Counted from the first letter of the stretch, positions 10,300 through 21,374 are shown. The stretch is DNA of 64,000 bases from Aurifilum marmelostoma (GCA_027559495.1 JAMXSV010000003.1:2852001-2916000); one strand, 5' to 3'. Program-made: numbers and translations. Notes: generated by a model from the letters alone, not told the origin.

Positions 10300-12364
10300 T
10301 TAGCCCTTCCCATCCGGCTTCATTATTGTGACACCCGTGCCCACGCTGGAAGATGTGCTGCCCTTTCTTGAGCTGGTCCCATGGATCTCGGCGGTGCGTC
10401 CCTCCTCTGCGCTGCGCTCCAGAAACCCTGCCCACAGATCCGCTAGAGATTCTTTGCCGGATGTAGATGACGTTTCCGAGAAGAAATCAGTACTCAGAGA
10501 TGGTGTGCTGGGCGTCCTGTGGAATGGCGAGGCTGGCAGTCGTAGAGAGCTGTGAGAGGCCCCCGGGCGGGCGAGGCCCGCCTGCTCTTTCTGCTCGTCC
10601 GTCCAAGCGAGGAAGCCTGCGATGACTTGTAATATTTGAAATCTCTTCGGGTCGGAGCGGTCTATCGAGAGGAACTGGAGGAGGTAGTTCGTGATGATTT
10701 GCCTGGACACAGTGTGTTAGCCCTCTTTCGCAAAGTGTAGCCATGGCGCGCAAGAGGCATACCGATCAACTTGCTCATCTGGCTTCGTCTTCTTCAGGTA
10801 CCGCAGAGCTTTTGTGAGATGGTCGTTGAGTATGATTCCCTCGTGTCTCAACTTTCCAATGAGCAAGTTCTTCTCTCTGACCTCCTTCTCAAAAGGCGCC
10901 GTTCTTTCAAGCTCCTTCGAGAGGGTTGCCTTTGCTGCCTCGGCTTCTGCTACTCTCTTGTCGGCGTCCTCGACCCGCTTCTTCATCTCCTGAAGCTGCT
11001 CCTCCGAGGATTCTACCAAATCTCTCAGCTCTTTTCTCCTGGCATCCTGGATCTCTTGCAACGCTCTTTGTAGACCGTCGATGGTTTGTAGTGAGCTGTC
11101 TCGCTCCTCCGCCGCCCTGTCGTACGCTTCCCTGACGGAGACTAGTTGTTCCTCAAGATCAGCAGCCTTTTCTGATAGGCTTTCCCGCGTCTGTCGCTCC
11201 TCCATGGCAATGACCTCCCATTCGCTCATGGCACTGCTCGTCGACTCCAGCTCGCTCCTGAAGTGTTGCACCTGTCTCGCCATGTCATCCTTCTCCTTGA
11301 GCCAGTTCTGCTGCGAGAGGTTGTTCCGACTCCTCAGCGTCGTCAACTCCCTGTTCGCTTCTTGTAACTCGTCTCTCAGCTGGGCAACCTCCTCCTCAGA
11401 TGAGGATGACCCTTTTGCAGTTCCTCATTCTGGGCCTCGAGCTCTTCGATGCGCTGATTCGCTTCTTCGAGTTCCGCCCTATCCCTCTTGAGTCGGTCGC
11501 CCAATGACTCCTTGATCTTCTCAACCCTCATCAGCAGTGCCTGGTATTGTTCTTCTGCATCATTCTTTGAGGATTCGGTCTCCTCCAGAGCAGTCTTCAA
11601 CTTGGCGATTTCTGAAGAGTGCGACTCTTGTATAGTCTCCAATTGCTTGCGCGATTCCTCTACCTGCGCCAGAAGCGCCTCTCTTTCTTGTGACATTGCC
11701 GCTAGCTTTGCGCTGGTGGCATTCGAAGGATTATCTGTGGTGGTTGTCGTGGGCGCGTCGCCGGAGACTGGGTGGCCGTTCACTGACGATGCTCGCGCAT
11801 GTCCATTGGCATGCGGTACCTCGGACTCTGTGGTAGCAGGTGGATCTTGCGGTTTCTCGGTGTCCTTACTTTCGTCCTGAGAGGATGACATGTTAGAGAT
11901 AGCTCGTCATATCTTCAGCGAGCTTGATTCGGGAAGGGTGTGAGCGATCCCACGTTTGGAGATGCCATTGACGACGACGACTCCATCGCAAAGGATATAT
12001 GGAGCGGCGCCCCATGAGGGAGGTACACAGTACATGCAGGGAGGAAGCTCGTGTCCGCAGCACGGAGGTGGGTCTGCCGGGGTTTCGTCCCTGGGTGTTC
12101 GAATGCTTGCGCATTGCCAGGGCTGCTGGGCGCTCAACTTACTACGGGGGCTTCTGGGGTTCCTTCTGCAGCAGTGGACAGGTCGTTCGTCCTGTGCTCG
12201 TCCTCTCGAGGGCTCGGGCCGGGCTGCTGGTTGGCTGCGCCATCGTCTTCTCTGGTGCTGGTGTCGACAGTCTTCTTGGGCTTGCCCTTCTTTTTGTTTT
12301 TCTTCTTGCTGCCTGTGACTGCAGGGGATCCTGAAATTGCATCGGGTGGGGCGACCGAAGACAT
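10300..12364 (-). CDS. RUD3: Golgin with GRAB domain, Rud3-like, with a frame slip
   Basis: cis-Golgi coiled-coil tether; the GRAB domain binds Arf1-GTP. Exons on the minus strand: 12364-12143, 11876-10763 and 10702-10300. Exon 1 encodes a Ser/Lys-rich start (MSSVAPPDAISGSPAVTG, then a poly-Lys stretch); its 266-nt intron ends with ctaac and ctctcag. A long coiled coil follows. The GRAB region reads ILNDHLTKALRYLKKTKPDE, then across the last intron QIITNYLLQFLSIDRSDPKR and a TDEQKEQAGLARPG motif. Summed exons are 1739 nt, one short of a codon multiple. Around 11402-11416 the frame moves by one base: upstream reads to LQKG, downstream resumes as SSSSEEEVAQLRDELQEAN. Both sides are clearly coding, so a lost base in the sequence is the likely cause (about 579 aa when intact). 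Confidence 0.85.
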
Positions 12365-13254
12365 GATCAGTTAGCACTGGGCACCACTCCGAGCTTTGAT
12401 GCGTCTTGAAAGGACAGATGGCATTGGATGGCGGATGGCAGCAGTTTTTTGAAGGTTGCAGGTGTCAGACCCCAATAAGCCTCTCCGGTGTGGTTACCGG
12501 TGTGGTACTAGGCACTGCAGGTGGTTTAGCAGGCACCCACAGCGGAAGCTACGGTGACCCAGGCTGTCTTCCCTTACTGGTTGTGCCTGGCTCCCAGGGG
12601 TCCCTAGCAGTGAATAGTGGGGAGATCTGGGTTGCTATGCTAGGCTGACCATCAAAAAGATTCTTTCGCTCCATTTGTTGAAGGGCCTTTTTTCCCCTTC
12701 TTTTTTTCTCTTCATACATATTTCATCTTCGCAAAACCAGGGCTCATATTGCTGCTCAAACGCGTGCGTCCTGGCTCATTCAGACTGAATGAAGCGAAGT
12801 AGACCAACATTTGCCTTTTATAATCCTGGCGACCGTCCGAGGTATTTCCTCCATGGACTCGTCGGGTTCGCTATGCGCAGACAAGCTTTATTACGCTCAA
12901 TTTGAATTTGGGATGGAATCCCTTGCTGCCGCTCAGTAGACATTCACCAGGGCTGGAGATGTCCAGCTCAATCGTGAAGCCCCACTGTACCTGTCTTGAC
13001 CATTCAAAGCACTTGACACGAAGAGAATGGTATGCTTTGTAGATTGGAGCGGCTATGGTGTTTGCCATTGTGGACGGCCGGTTCCTTGCATGTCGGAGAG
13101 ACCATCCGAGTGCCTCCCACCTAATATCTGTACACAGTAGACAGTCTGAGATCATTTCTACTACAAGTCGCATGAATATTTTTGCTGTGTTGATGCCCTT
13201 GAAGGAATAAAATTTGAAACAATATGTATGAAAGTAATTCTAGTAGACTAAACC
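12365..13254. other. Intergenic
   Basis: About 0.9 kb between the RUD3 start and the NOP15 stop. No supported gene. A T-rich stretch lies at 12680-12730. An open frame at 12871-13173 (-) has no recognisable features. Confidence 0.5.
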
Positions 13255-15141
13255 TTATCCTCGCGTCTTTCTGGGCGTCGCCGCCGCCTTGGTGGCCTTC
13301 TGTGGCGTCTTAGCTGGCCTGCCTCTGGCACGCTTCGCAGGCTGAGGAGTCGCCTCCTGCTCCTTCTCGGCAACCTCGTCCTCAGCAGCTTCGATGGCGG
13401 GTGGCGCTTCGATGGCCTTCGTGGTAGCATCCTCCATGGCCTCTGCAGTCTTGCTCTCAGTAGCCTCTGGCGCAGCGATGGCCGGAACTGCATCGACATC
13501 CATGACATCAGGTGCATCGAACTCGTAGCCCACAGCCTCCAGCTTCTTGGCCCTCTCGGCCCGTCTCTTCTTTTCCTTGTTGATCTTTCGCGCCCACTTG
13601 TCTTCGAGGAGGGGACGCTCTATATGCTTGCCTTCCATCTTGTTCCACGGGACGGGCTGCATATCATGAATTAGTACCTGGCCGATATTGAAGGCGGATG
13701 GGAAGTCATACCTTGAATCTCTTGTTGGCACCCTTGAAGAGCTCATCGTGGACCTGCGCCTTCGGGATGACACTGCACTTGAGGATATGGCCGAAAAGCA
13801 GATAGTTCTAATGCAGGTCAGTCTTCATCCCAAGGATCGAGTGGTTCGAAGTCTGCGGTACTCACGTCCATGGTCTTGGCAACGATCTCGGCAGTGCTGA
13901 GCTCCTCGAACTCAACGAATGCAAAGTGCTTGGCCCGACCAGTCTTCTTGTTTCTGGAGACCCTCAGGTTTCGAATAGGACCGAATTGGCTAAAGTAGCT
14001 CTTCATCTCGTGTTCGTAGAAACCATGAGGCAGACGGCCGACATAGACCACACCCGTTTCCTCCTTTGCTTTCGAAGCGGCAAGCGCCTTCTTGGCCTTC
14101 TTCTTCTCCTTGTTGGACAACTCAGGAATCTTGCCGACATCTTGGCCCTCTTCAAAGAGAACAACTCCAGAGCCGGGACCATCCTCATCTCCACTGTCAA
14201 TGGCCTGGACGAGGGCTTTAGTCTGCTCATCAGCCTCCTCATCAGAAGTTGAGTGCCCGTCTTCCTGAGCAGCAGCGGCCTCAGCCTCAGTCTCAACCTC
14301 CTTGACAGCACTCTTCTTTTCCTCGACTGGGTCCTTTTCAACCTTCTTTGCGGACTTCTTGGCCGACTTGGGTGTCTTTTTTGAGGCGGGGGGGAGATTG
14401 GGCTGCCTTGGAAACACTCTTGGGGTTCTCCGCAGTGGTGCTGCCAGTGGGCTTTGGGGTAGCTTGCTCAGCACCCTTGGTCTGAGTCTCCTTGGCCACC
14501 TTTCCTTTGGCAGGTGTCTTCTCCTTCTTCGACTTGGTGGCAGGAGTACTTTGGATCGGCTCTGAGGCTTGCTCCTGGGTGTCCTTGACCTTGGTCTTGG
14601 CGGGGGTGGTGGTCTTCTTTGATTTAGACACAGGTGTCTCCTCCGCAACCTTTAAGGTGTTGTCCTCGGTGGCCTTTGCCTTCGCAGGTGTCTTCTCCTT
14701 CTTGGTCTTGGAAGCAGGTGTCTTCTCTACCTGCTCGGACACAGCCTCCTTGGTATCCTTCGCCTTGGCCGGCGTCTTGGGCTTTTTAGTTTTGGGTGTA
14801 GGGGCCTCCTTGCTTGCTGCATCCTCGGTGTCGTTGGGCTTGGATGGCGTCTTCACAGCTTTCTGCTTCTTCGTGGCAGCCGGGGAGACGTCCTCAGTGG
14901 CTAGAATCAATGTGAGTTCTCTTGAAGCGTTACTCCGAAAAGTCAGCAGGTATGGCATAACGTACCCTTCCGCTTCGAGGGCTTGGGGGTCTTGGGTTTC
15001 GGCTTAGGTGTCTCCTCAGCAGCAGTGGCTGGAGCCTCTGTGGCCGTAGCTTGGAGCATTGTCAGTATATGAGAATTCTTCAATTTTCAGACATGATGTG
15101 AACATACCCTTCGACCTCCTGGGTCTCAGTTCTGGAGCCAT
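13255..15141 (-). CDS. NOP15: Nucleolar RRM protein, Nop15/NIFK-like, with a frame slip
   Basis: Ribosome biogenesis factor of pre-60S particles in yeast. Minus-strand exons: 15141-15108, 15049-14966, 14900-13866, 13807-13712 and 13656-13255. The start was chosen because MAPELRPRRSK joins in frame across a 58-nt intron. The N-terminal half is a Lys/Thr/Pro-rich repeat region. The RRM has RNP2-like VVYVGRLPHGFYEHE and RNP1-like GRAKHFAFVEF, then NYLLFGHILKC across an intron, as in Nop15. The tail after PVPWNKMEGKHIERPLLEDK is acidic, then basic. Exons sum to 1651 nt, one extra base. The frame break falls in a run of seven C (14388-14394 as G on the plus strand); six would restore continuity and give about 549 aa. 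It shares a 430-bp divergent promoter with SSS1. Confidence 0.87.
14480..14800 (-). repeat. Degenerate tandem repeat, Lys-Thr-Pro-Ala-Lys units in NOP15
   Basis: At least four imperfect units of roughly 28 residues built on KKEKTPAKAK followed by an acidic/Ser-Thr linker and a TP-containing junction. Histone-H1-tail-like composition. The DNA repeats are diverged at synonymous positions. Confidence 0.6.
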
Positions 15142-15571
15142 TTTTGGCAGGTTGAGGTAAGAAAATTCGGACTTTCTTCTTCGCCTAGGCTTTGCAGGTG
15201 TAGGTTTGGTTGTTAAACAGCTTTTCGCCTGCCATGCATATTTTTTGAGAATTCTGCCACAGGGTAGCAGCTTTCTCCCCAGTGGGCGGTGAGCCGGGGC
15301 CGCTATCCATACCCCCATGCATCTGCCACTAGGACTGGCTATCCCTGCTCAGGTCTGGCCGGCCGGGAAGGCCAGCATTGCTATTGAACTTCAATTTGAG
15401 GCGACGTTTCCACACTTCCATCGCTATCCAGGCTACTTCCGTACCTCGATCAAACCTCCGCGCTCCTTTCGCAACTTAACTGTGTCACCTTCACACCACC
15501 TCAGAAGCTTGAGTCCTCATCACTTACTCTTGGATCTTTTTTCGAACGTATCGACCTAAAAAACATACAAA
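15142..15571. promoter_or_regulatory. Shared divergent promoter, NOP15/SSS1
   Basis: 430 bp between two start codons pointing away from each other. It must hold the promoters of both genes. C/T-rich before the SSS1 start; no clear TATA box. Confidence 0.55.
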
Positions 15572-16084
15572 ATGGCCGACCAAGTGTCAGAGATCCTCGA
15601 GGCGCCCAAGGAGTTCGTCCACGATGGCATGCAGTTCAGTAAGTCGCGGTGCTGTCCCGTACTGGGACTGCTTGAATGTCCTCAACAAGCAGCCTGCTAA
15701 TGCAATATACAGTGAAGAGATGCCAGAAGCCGGATCAGAAGGAATTCATCAAGGTATGCAGCCCGCCAGATTGTCACACGCCCGTCCCATCTCCCCACCA
15801 ACTAACATGTGATGCTAGATCTCGCAAGCAGTTGGTGTTGGCTGTAAGTGACCCTGAGAACCATATTCCGATCGGAAGCAACACGTCCACCGATGTAGCC
15901 ACATTTCTAAGGTCTCGAGGGCCGCTCCTAATCGTTATCGTCCCCGGCACTGATCCTCGCAATACGATCTCTGGCATTAGCCTGACTAATCTCCGGATAT
16001 CTAGTCCTGATCATGGGCTTCGTTGGCTACATTGTCAAGTTGATTCACATTCCAGTCAACAATATTCTTGTCGGAGGCGCATAG
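15572..16084 (+). CDS. SSS1: Sec61 gamma subunit (Sss1), four exons
   Basis: Small tail-anchored subunit that clamps the Sec61 translocon in the ER membrane. Exons 15572-15638, 15713-15753, 15819-15843 and 16005-16084 sum to 213 nt, giving 70 aa. The assembled protein begins MADQVSEILEAPKEFVHDG, continues with the conserved KRCQKPDQKEFIK, and ends with the transmembrane segment (VGVGFLIMGFVGYIVKLIHI) and PVNNILVGGA. Introns are 74, 65 and 161 nt; exon 3 is only 25 nt. All phases close. Automated callers could easily miss this gene because no single exon is long. Confidence 0.95.
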
Positions 16085-17162
16085 ACATCGAGACACGAAG
16101 TCGAAAGTGGTACCCGGAACGAACAAGAACACACACGAACACGAGCAGAATATCCAGCTACTGGGGGAACGGAACGGCCTCGTGGGCGTATCAACATGCA
16201 CACATTCGCGTAATTGCTAGTAGGCGATCAGAGGGTGGCCGCATGTAGCATTGGATTTGGGACTGGTCAAAAATATTATACCATAACTGCCAGGCGAATA
16301 GGCAGGTACACAAACAAAAGATCAATTTTTCCACATCTGCAGTCCAGGGGGATGTTGCCTCCCTAGATCAGGTCACTTTCTGAATTGGATCAGCGGTTAG
16401 CCGTGCGGCGGAAGGCTCTTGATTTCCTGCGAAAGAGCAGAGGCATGGACTGCAAGCGCGGCGCCCTCAAGACTCCCGCAAAGTGCCCATTCTCCGGCCT
16501 GCAGAGCTTGGCAAGGCTGTCTATTGGCAGTTACCAATGAGCTCTAACATGCGCTGCTTGCGGGGGAATGCGTTCGCGAAACGAAGCCGGCACAATATGT
16601 TTGTGATGGGCCGTATATGGGACTGAGTCCATATACCGCTCCGGTGCCTGGCTTCAACAGCCTTCGCAGAGGTGATCATTCGCTGCTGTGCGGCATTCAT
16701 GGCTCCTGTACAAGACTTCCGGGAGAACCCCGGATGCTGCCATCGGCTCATGATGTGTTCTGCCGTCATCAGCTAGAGTGTAGACCTTTGTAGGCCTGAG
16801 ACGTGCTGTAAGGACCATCACAAGTTTTGTATTGATTACGTAATGGTCATTGGAGGAGTCAAGCTCGTGTGCTTGCACTCTGGCCATGACTTGGACGAGG
16901 AATCCTCCTTCGCCTGATGACATGATTCACAAGCTGCACGCCGGATTCGAGTCGTACCAAGCGCTGCACTACTAAGCCCCAATGCGAGGTTTCGGTCCCA
17001 AGAGAACATCGATCATGTGAAGCCTAGTGCCCGGGGAACATCCTATACAACCCAACGAGTCTTCCGTCGTGATTGGTGTGTACATCACATCCACAATCAG
17101 CCAGCTGTCGCTAACAACATAGTTGTCGGAAGATTGCCAAAGGGTATTTGGAGACTGTGAGG
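16085..17162. other. Intergenic
   Basis: About 1.1 kb downstream of SSS1. Open frames at 16521-16923 (-) overlap each other and show no recognisable protein. Nothing else seen. Confidence 0.5.
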
Positions 17163-18191
17163 ATGTCCAGAGCACTTGACAAAGACACTCTCCGGGCCGT
17201 GGGCCGAGGTGATTCGTCTGCTGCGTTTGAGGCTATTTCCAGAGCCGTCACGCAGACCGCGAATGAGGACGAGGAGGAGCTGCTGGAAATCGAGATTCTG
17301 GGCAAGAGTCACCCTCTCGAGCCTGGTACATTTTTTGTGCAAGATGGAAATGCACTCGGCATCTGCAAGCTCGGGCTTGTGCAGGCCTTCTTCACGGCGC
17401 GGATGATGCTCGAGAATCACTACAGAGACCAAGGACGAGTAACACTTGCCCCAGAGCAGCTATTTGCCGTGACGAGCGTCATTCTGCTCATGGATCCGGA
17501 GCACCTCACGGCGGCGAACACAAGGAAGAGGCTTATACAGGCGAAGGGGCTGCCCTGTGGTGAGGCTTATCGGTTGGCATTGATCCGGAAGGACCGTTTT
17601 CACATCGACAGCCTCCTGACGAGCCGTCTGCACAGGCATACAAAATCACCTACCTTGTGGAGCCACCGGAGATGGCTGGTTGAGGCAGCTCGGGGATGCG
17701 GCTCACCTCCTGAGGTGGTCCGAGATCTGAAGCGCATCGTCATGATTGCTGGAGAAAGGCATCCTAGAAACTACTATGCGTGGTGCCACGCTCGCTGGCT
17801 GATTGGTCCGCCTCTGCCTGCAATGCAGCCAGCAGAGAATGAGTCGTTGCTGACAGCCCTGGTAGCCACGACCAAGTCGTGGTGCTTCCGCAACCATACT
17901 GATATCTCTGGCTGGTCATACCTCTCCTTCCTACTCACAAGAGTAAGTAAGACGGAAAGAAACTCCGTCTTCCGAGAAGCAGTCAACCTCTGTGCCTCCT
18001 TTCGGTGGGCCAACGAATCGACGTGGGTCTTTTTGCGGACGCTTGCGGCGTCAGGGAGCGTGGGAAATGACGAATTGGCTCTTTTCCACGACACCATGGT
18101 CTCCTTACTGCGTAGATATGAGGGCACAAAAGACAGGCGAGCGGTGGAGCAGGCACAGTTCTGGTCCGGGACGTACCATTGTCGCCCGTGA
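17163..18191 (+). CDS. Protein prenyltransferase alpha-repeat protein, PTAR1-like
   Basis: Single-exon gene, 342 aa, starting MSRALDKDTLRAVGRG. It has repeats of the prenyltransferase alpha type: LWSHRRWLVEAA near residue 165, HPRNYYAWCHARWL near 200, and a degenerate copy DISGWSYLSFLL near 250. This arrangement fits PTAR1-like proteins rather than the farnesyl/geranylgeranyl transferase alpha subunit, which has five regular repeats. PTAR1 in animals partners RabGGTB to prenylate SNARE proteins; whether the fungal homologue does so is not established here. No signal peptide or membrane segment. Confidence 0.8.
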   Translation: MSRALDKDTLRAVGRGDSSAAFEAISRAVTQTANEDEEELLEIEILGKSHPLEPGTFFVQDGNALGICKLGLVQAFFTARMMLENHYRDQGRVTLAPEQLFAVTSVILLMDPEHLTAANTRKRLIQAKGLPCGEAYRLALIRKDRFHIDSLLTSRLHRHTKSPTLWSHRRWLVEAARGCGSPPEVVRDLKRIVMIAGERHPRNYYAWCHARWLIGPPLPAMQPAENESLLTALVATTKSWCFRNHTDISGWSYLSFLLTRVSKTERNSVFREAVNLCASFRWANESTWVFLRTLAASGSVGNDELALFHDTMVSLLRRYEGTKDRRAVEQAQFWSGTYHCRP

Positions 18192-18719
18192 TGAGATTAT
18201 CTTTCTCTCCCCTTGTGATGCCGCCTCGGCACGTGTCTCATGGGCCGAGAGACCTGCATAGCGCTGCCAGAGAGTAAGACATCTCGCTTGCTAGAAGGGG
18301 CCCAGACCGTTGTTACAATTGCATTTTCTTTTTTTATGAAATGATTCAAGATCAAGAATCTCAAGGCAGCAGCCGCCTAAGGCGATGCCGACGAGGACTT
18401 GGCCTGCTCGAGCCTCGTTCGCGCTCTCTGCAGGTTGTCGGCGGACAGAGAATTTTCACGTACAATTGAGACAGGATCGCCAGCGCATGATTTTTGCGAC
18501 CCGCTAGTCTCATACAACTGGCTTGCACATAATGTAGTTATACGGTGCAGTAGTAAACCTTGTCCGATTGTCGCCGATTGTCGTTGTCTATGAGGAGGGG
18601 TGGGGACAACAAGTTCTGGGAGGCTGAAATGTGTTGCGGATGCCGACCTCGGGATTTCAAGTGGTCAGATTAGGCCTGCGCGCTAGATCTACCTCTCCTA
18701 CTACTCAGAACCCTTCTCA

Positions 18720-18960
18720 TAGCGCCAATACCATTTTTAGCCCAATTGCTTTACTACCTGCTACTTAACATATAAAAATTCATTCTTATAAATATGTTTT
18801 ATTTTTAATTTTAATCAATTTTTTTCTTTAATTTAATCTTTATTATATTAAATATATATAATTCTTTCGCAAACAGCTCTAGCTATGCAGTATATCGCAA
18901 ATATTTTATAAGAGAATATCCCCTTCTACTAATATAGGTAGGGAGTAGCTATTTCTATAG
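18720..18960. mobile_element. AT-rich relic, probable RIP-mutated repeat
   Basis: Abrupt drop to very AT-rich sequence dominated by TA, AA and TT steps, for example the ttaaatatatataattc stretch, between normal-composition flanks. C:G-to-T:A mutation by RIP in ascomycetes leaves such islands. No residual open frame or terminal repeat remains, so the original element type cannot be named. Confidence 0.5.
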
Positions 18961-18987
18961 GATACCTATATGGCCTCGGCGTTGGTG

Positions 18988-19107
18988 GGTGGACCATCAA
19001 TGAATTTATGGCGATTTCACTAGTCACCAGTCGTCTGCGGTAAATCCACCACGGACTCACTGGGGGTCGCCCATAAATTCGACCACGAATTCATAGCGCA
19101 GTCCACC
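18988..19107. repeat. Imperfect inverted repeat, MITE-like
   Basis: The left end ggtggac (18988-18994) is mirrored by gtccacc (19101-19107). An inner arm, aatttatggcga near 19003-19014, is mirrored by tcgcccataaatt (19067-19079) with one extra base. Total about 120 bp, adjacent to the AT-rich relic. No clear target-site duplication was identified. Confidence 0.4.
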
Positions 19108-19403
19108 TGGTGCATCACAAGCGCAGAAGGAGTCGACATCCGAGATGGCAACGGGACAGGTATCAAATTTATTTGCGCGTAGCAACGTTACGCCTGTAGA
19201 GGTATTACACGAAGCAAGAGAAAGAAGAAGAAAAAGGCAGTCACAGCTTGAAAATGACTTAAAAGCACTTCGTCATCCATAGATTTGTACACATGTTCCA
19301 GATATATGTACAACGTTAAAACACAAAGCACTCCTTCATCAGCACCATTTCCACTGATCAACCCATCATTTCCTGCGATCCGATGTGATCTTCAACTCGA
19401 GTC

Positions 19404-19732
19404 CTACACGCACTTGCAGTACTGAGTGCACTCGATCCAAACATTGGAGTATTCCACCTCACCAGAGCTGCTGCAGTGGTAGTAATAGTTGTAGTATCCA
19501 CCTTCGGTGCCGCAAGTAGTGGTAAGGCTGCTATCGGACGAGCCGCTGCAGTCCAGAGTGTAGCCCGAGGCCATAGAGGCAAAAAGAGCGGCGACGAGAG
19601 CTGCGTATCAGGGTAGAATTACACATGTCAGCATGAGCTGGTTTTGATTCGTTATAAAGACAGCAATTTCAATTCGAGGAGGAAAAGGGAAGACAGTGAG
19701 AGGGAACAAGCGAGCTTACTGCTGAACTGCAT
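19404..19732 (-). CDS. Small secreted cysteine-rich protein (69 aa)
   Basis: Two exons on the minus strand: a 13-nt first exon 19732-19720 and 19600-19404, with a 119-nt intron (gtaagc...acgcag). The product starts MQFSTLVAALFASMASG, a good signal peptide with likely cleavage near residue 17-18. The mature part is about 51 residues with six cysteines (22, 34, 47, 62, 66, 68), a Tyr-rich centre (GGYYNYYYHC) and a C-terminal CTQYCKC cluster. Three disulphides are plausible. I do not recognise a family; the size and pattern fit the broad class of fungal small secreted proteins. A TATA-like element lies about 140-150 bp upstream of the start. It is isolated beside the repeat-relic region. Function unknown. 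Confidence 0.7.
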
Positions 19733-19872
19733 TTTGATAGAGAGAGCTTCGTATTCGAGCAGTAGTGGTAAAGCGATAAGTGGGTTTTGTAAAGGGTGAG
19801 ATTGTGTAAGACGGTGAAGCTAGTGATGCTAGTGAGTCTGTTCCGATGCCTAGGAAGCAGACTATGAAGCCT

Positions 19873-19885
19873 TTCTTATATACTT
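19873..19885 (-). promoter_or_regulatory. TATA-like element upstream of the secreted cysteine-rich gene
   Basis: Minus strand reads aagtatataagaa, about 140-150 bp before the start codon at 19732. Position suits a TATA box with a leader of roughly 100 nt. Confidence 0.45.
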
Positions 19886-21374
19886 TTCTCTACAATACAC
19901 GTTTGCCTTGCATGATCCACCTCGGCGATCTTGGCTCACACCGCATTCAACGCTCGATCTCAGCATGATTCGATCAAGCACCACAGGCGCGGCCCCATAA
20001 GGACTCAGTGACTTGCACGATTGATTGGCGGGATTTCTTGTCCCTATGTGGGCAGTGCTTGACACAGTCAAGGATCGGCCCGAATGCTCCAGCTTTGGCT
20101 TGCGAGAAGGCAGGAGAGATTTCGGGGGTCTCCTGGCCTATGCATTCCTCCCAAGAAAAATCACCAATTACTATAAACTTCCTCATGTTTACCTTGTCTG
20201 ATGGTTAGTGCTGTATGTTGCATTGTGAGTAGTGCAGTATACTAAGAAGTATACAAGCCTTCCCAAGGGTTGCTTTCGAGACTTCAAGCTTTCTGGGCAC
20301 CTGCACAGCTTGAACTTGTCTTGCCTTCAAGATAGTAAGCTTTGATCGGGCTGTGATTAGGTTATAATTATTGCAAAGACTACTTTTGCTAAGACCATAA
20401 GAAACGCCGGTGTTTCAAACTGATTATCAAATCACTGTAGCAACAGCAAAAGCGCAGACTGAGTTATTCCGTCCGATTCGGTGTGCGGATCCTGCCTCAA
20501 AAGAAACTGCCGATTTGTATACCTTGTGGGCTTATGTATGAAAAGGCAGCTCATCAGCAATCCATTTGCAATTTCCGCCTTGCGGAAACGAGGACGCTGG
20601 TGGGCCTGGCTGTGTAAACTCGAACATACGACTCTCGCAATCACACGGTAAACGTCATGCTATGTTACATTCTAATATATTTAGATTTTGTTAGCATAAA
20701 CCTTAATTGAACACAACTTACAAGACACGTTATTGTTAGAAACTCTGAGAATATAGAGAGGGGCATTGGTTGCCCAATTATATAAGTACTCGGACCACCG
20801 TCTTTATTTCTTATTTTGACCACTCGCGCCTTTTGATAAAAGAGAAGGGGCGGGGGGGTTGCTTGCCTTCCTTCTTACCACTAATCAGCGATTCTGTCTT
20901 CTCTTTCTTCTATCTCCCCTCCTGTTGTAGCAACATTCAGCTTCGTCTTTCCAATTTCCGCTGTTAGTAAGCCTTTTCTTCTGTTTGCACGTACTGTGAA
21001 AGGAGGCATCAACCTGGCCTGGCGCATATGAAGCGGATATGGCAATTCACTCGGAATTGCTTCAGCCACGTGGAAAGGACTGCGAACTTTCCTAGCGCAA
21101 CAAAGTGTTGTCAATACCCCGAGTCTTTAAGACGTCGCTCTACAACCTCAGAGCTTGCATTAATTAAGTATTGACCAACCTCAAGCGGATTTCCAAGGCC
21201 TTTGTGTGTTGGCTCTGCGGACCGTACGTAAAGACCTCTGCTCTGGCATCTTTCTTCCAACTCACTTCGCTATTGTAATCACTAAGCAGGTCAATCTCAA
21301 GAATCCGCCCGACGTTGCAGTGCTCGACTTGCCAGCCTCGGCATCAGCCTAGTTATATCGGCGCCAATAGCCGC
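19886..21374. other. Intergenic
   Basis: No supported gene. Several short open frames on both strands lack protein character. Locally AT-rich around 20640-20780. Confidence 0.5.

Larger units (their letters stand above)
18192..19403. other. Intergenic with AT-rich relic and inverted-repeat element
   Basis: No gene. Holds the AT-rich patch at 18720-18960 and an imperfect inverted repeat at 18988-19107, described separately. Confidence 0.6.

Noticed and set aside
12871..13173. 100-codon minus-strand frame between RUD3 and NOP15
   Set aside because: No recognisable motif and no supporting gene structure.
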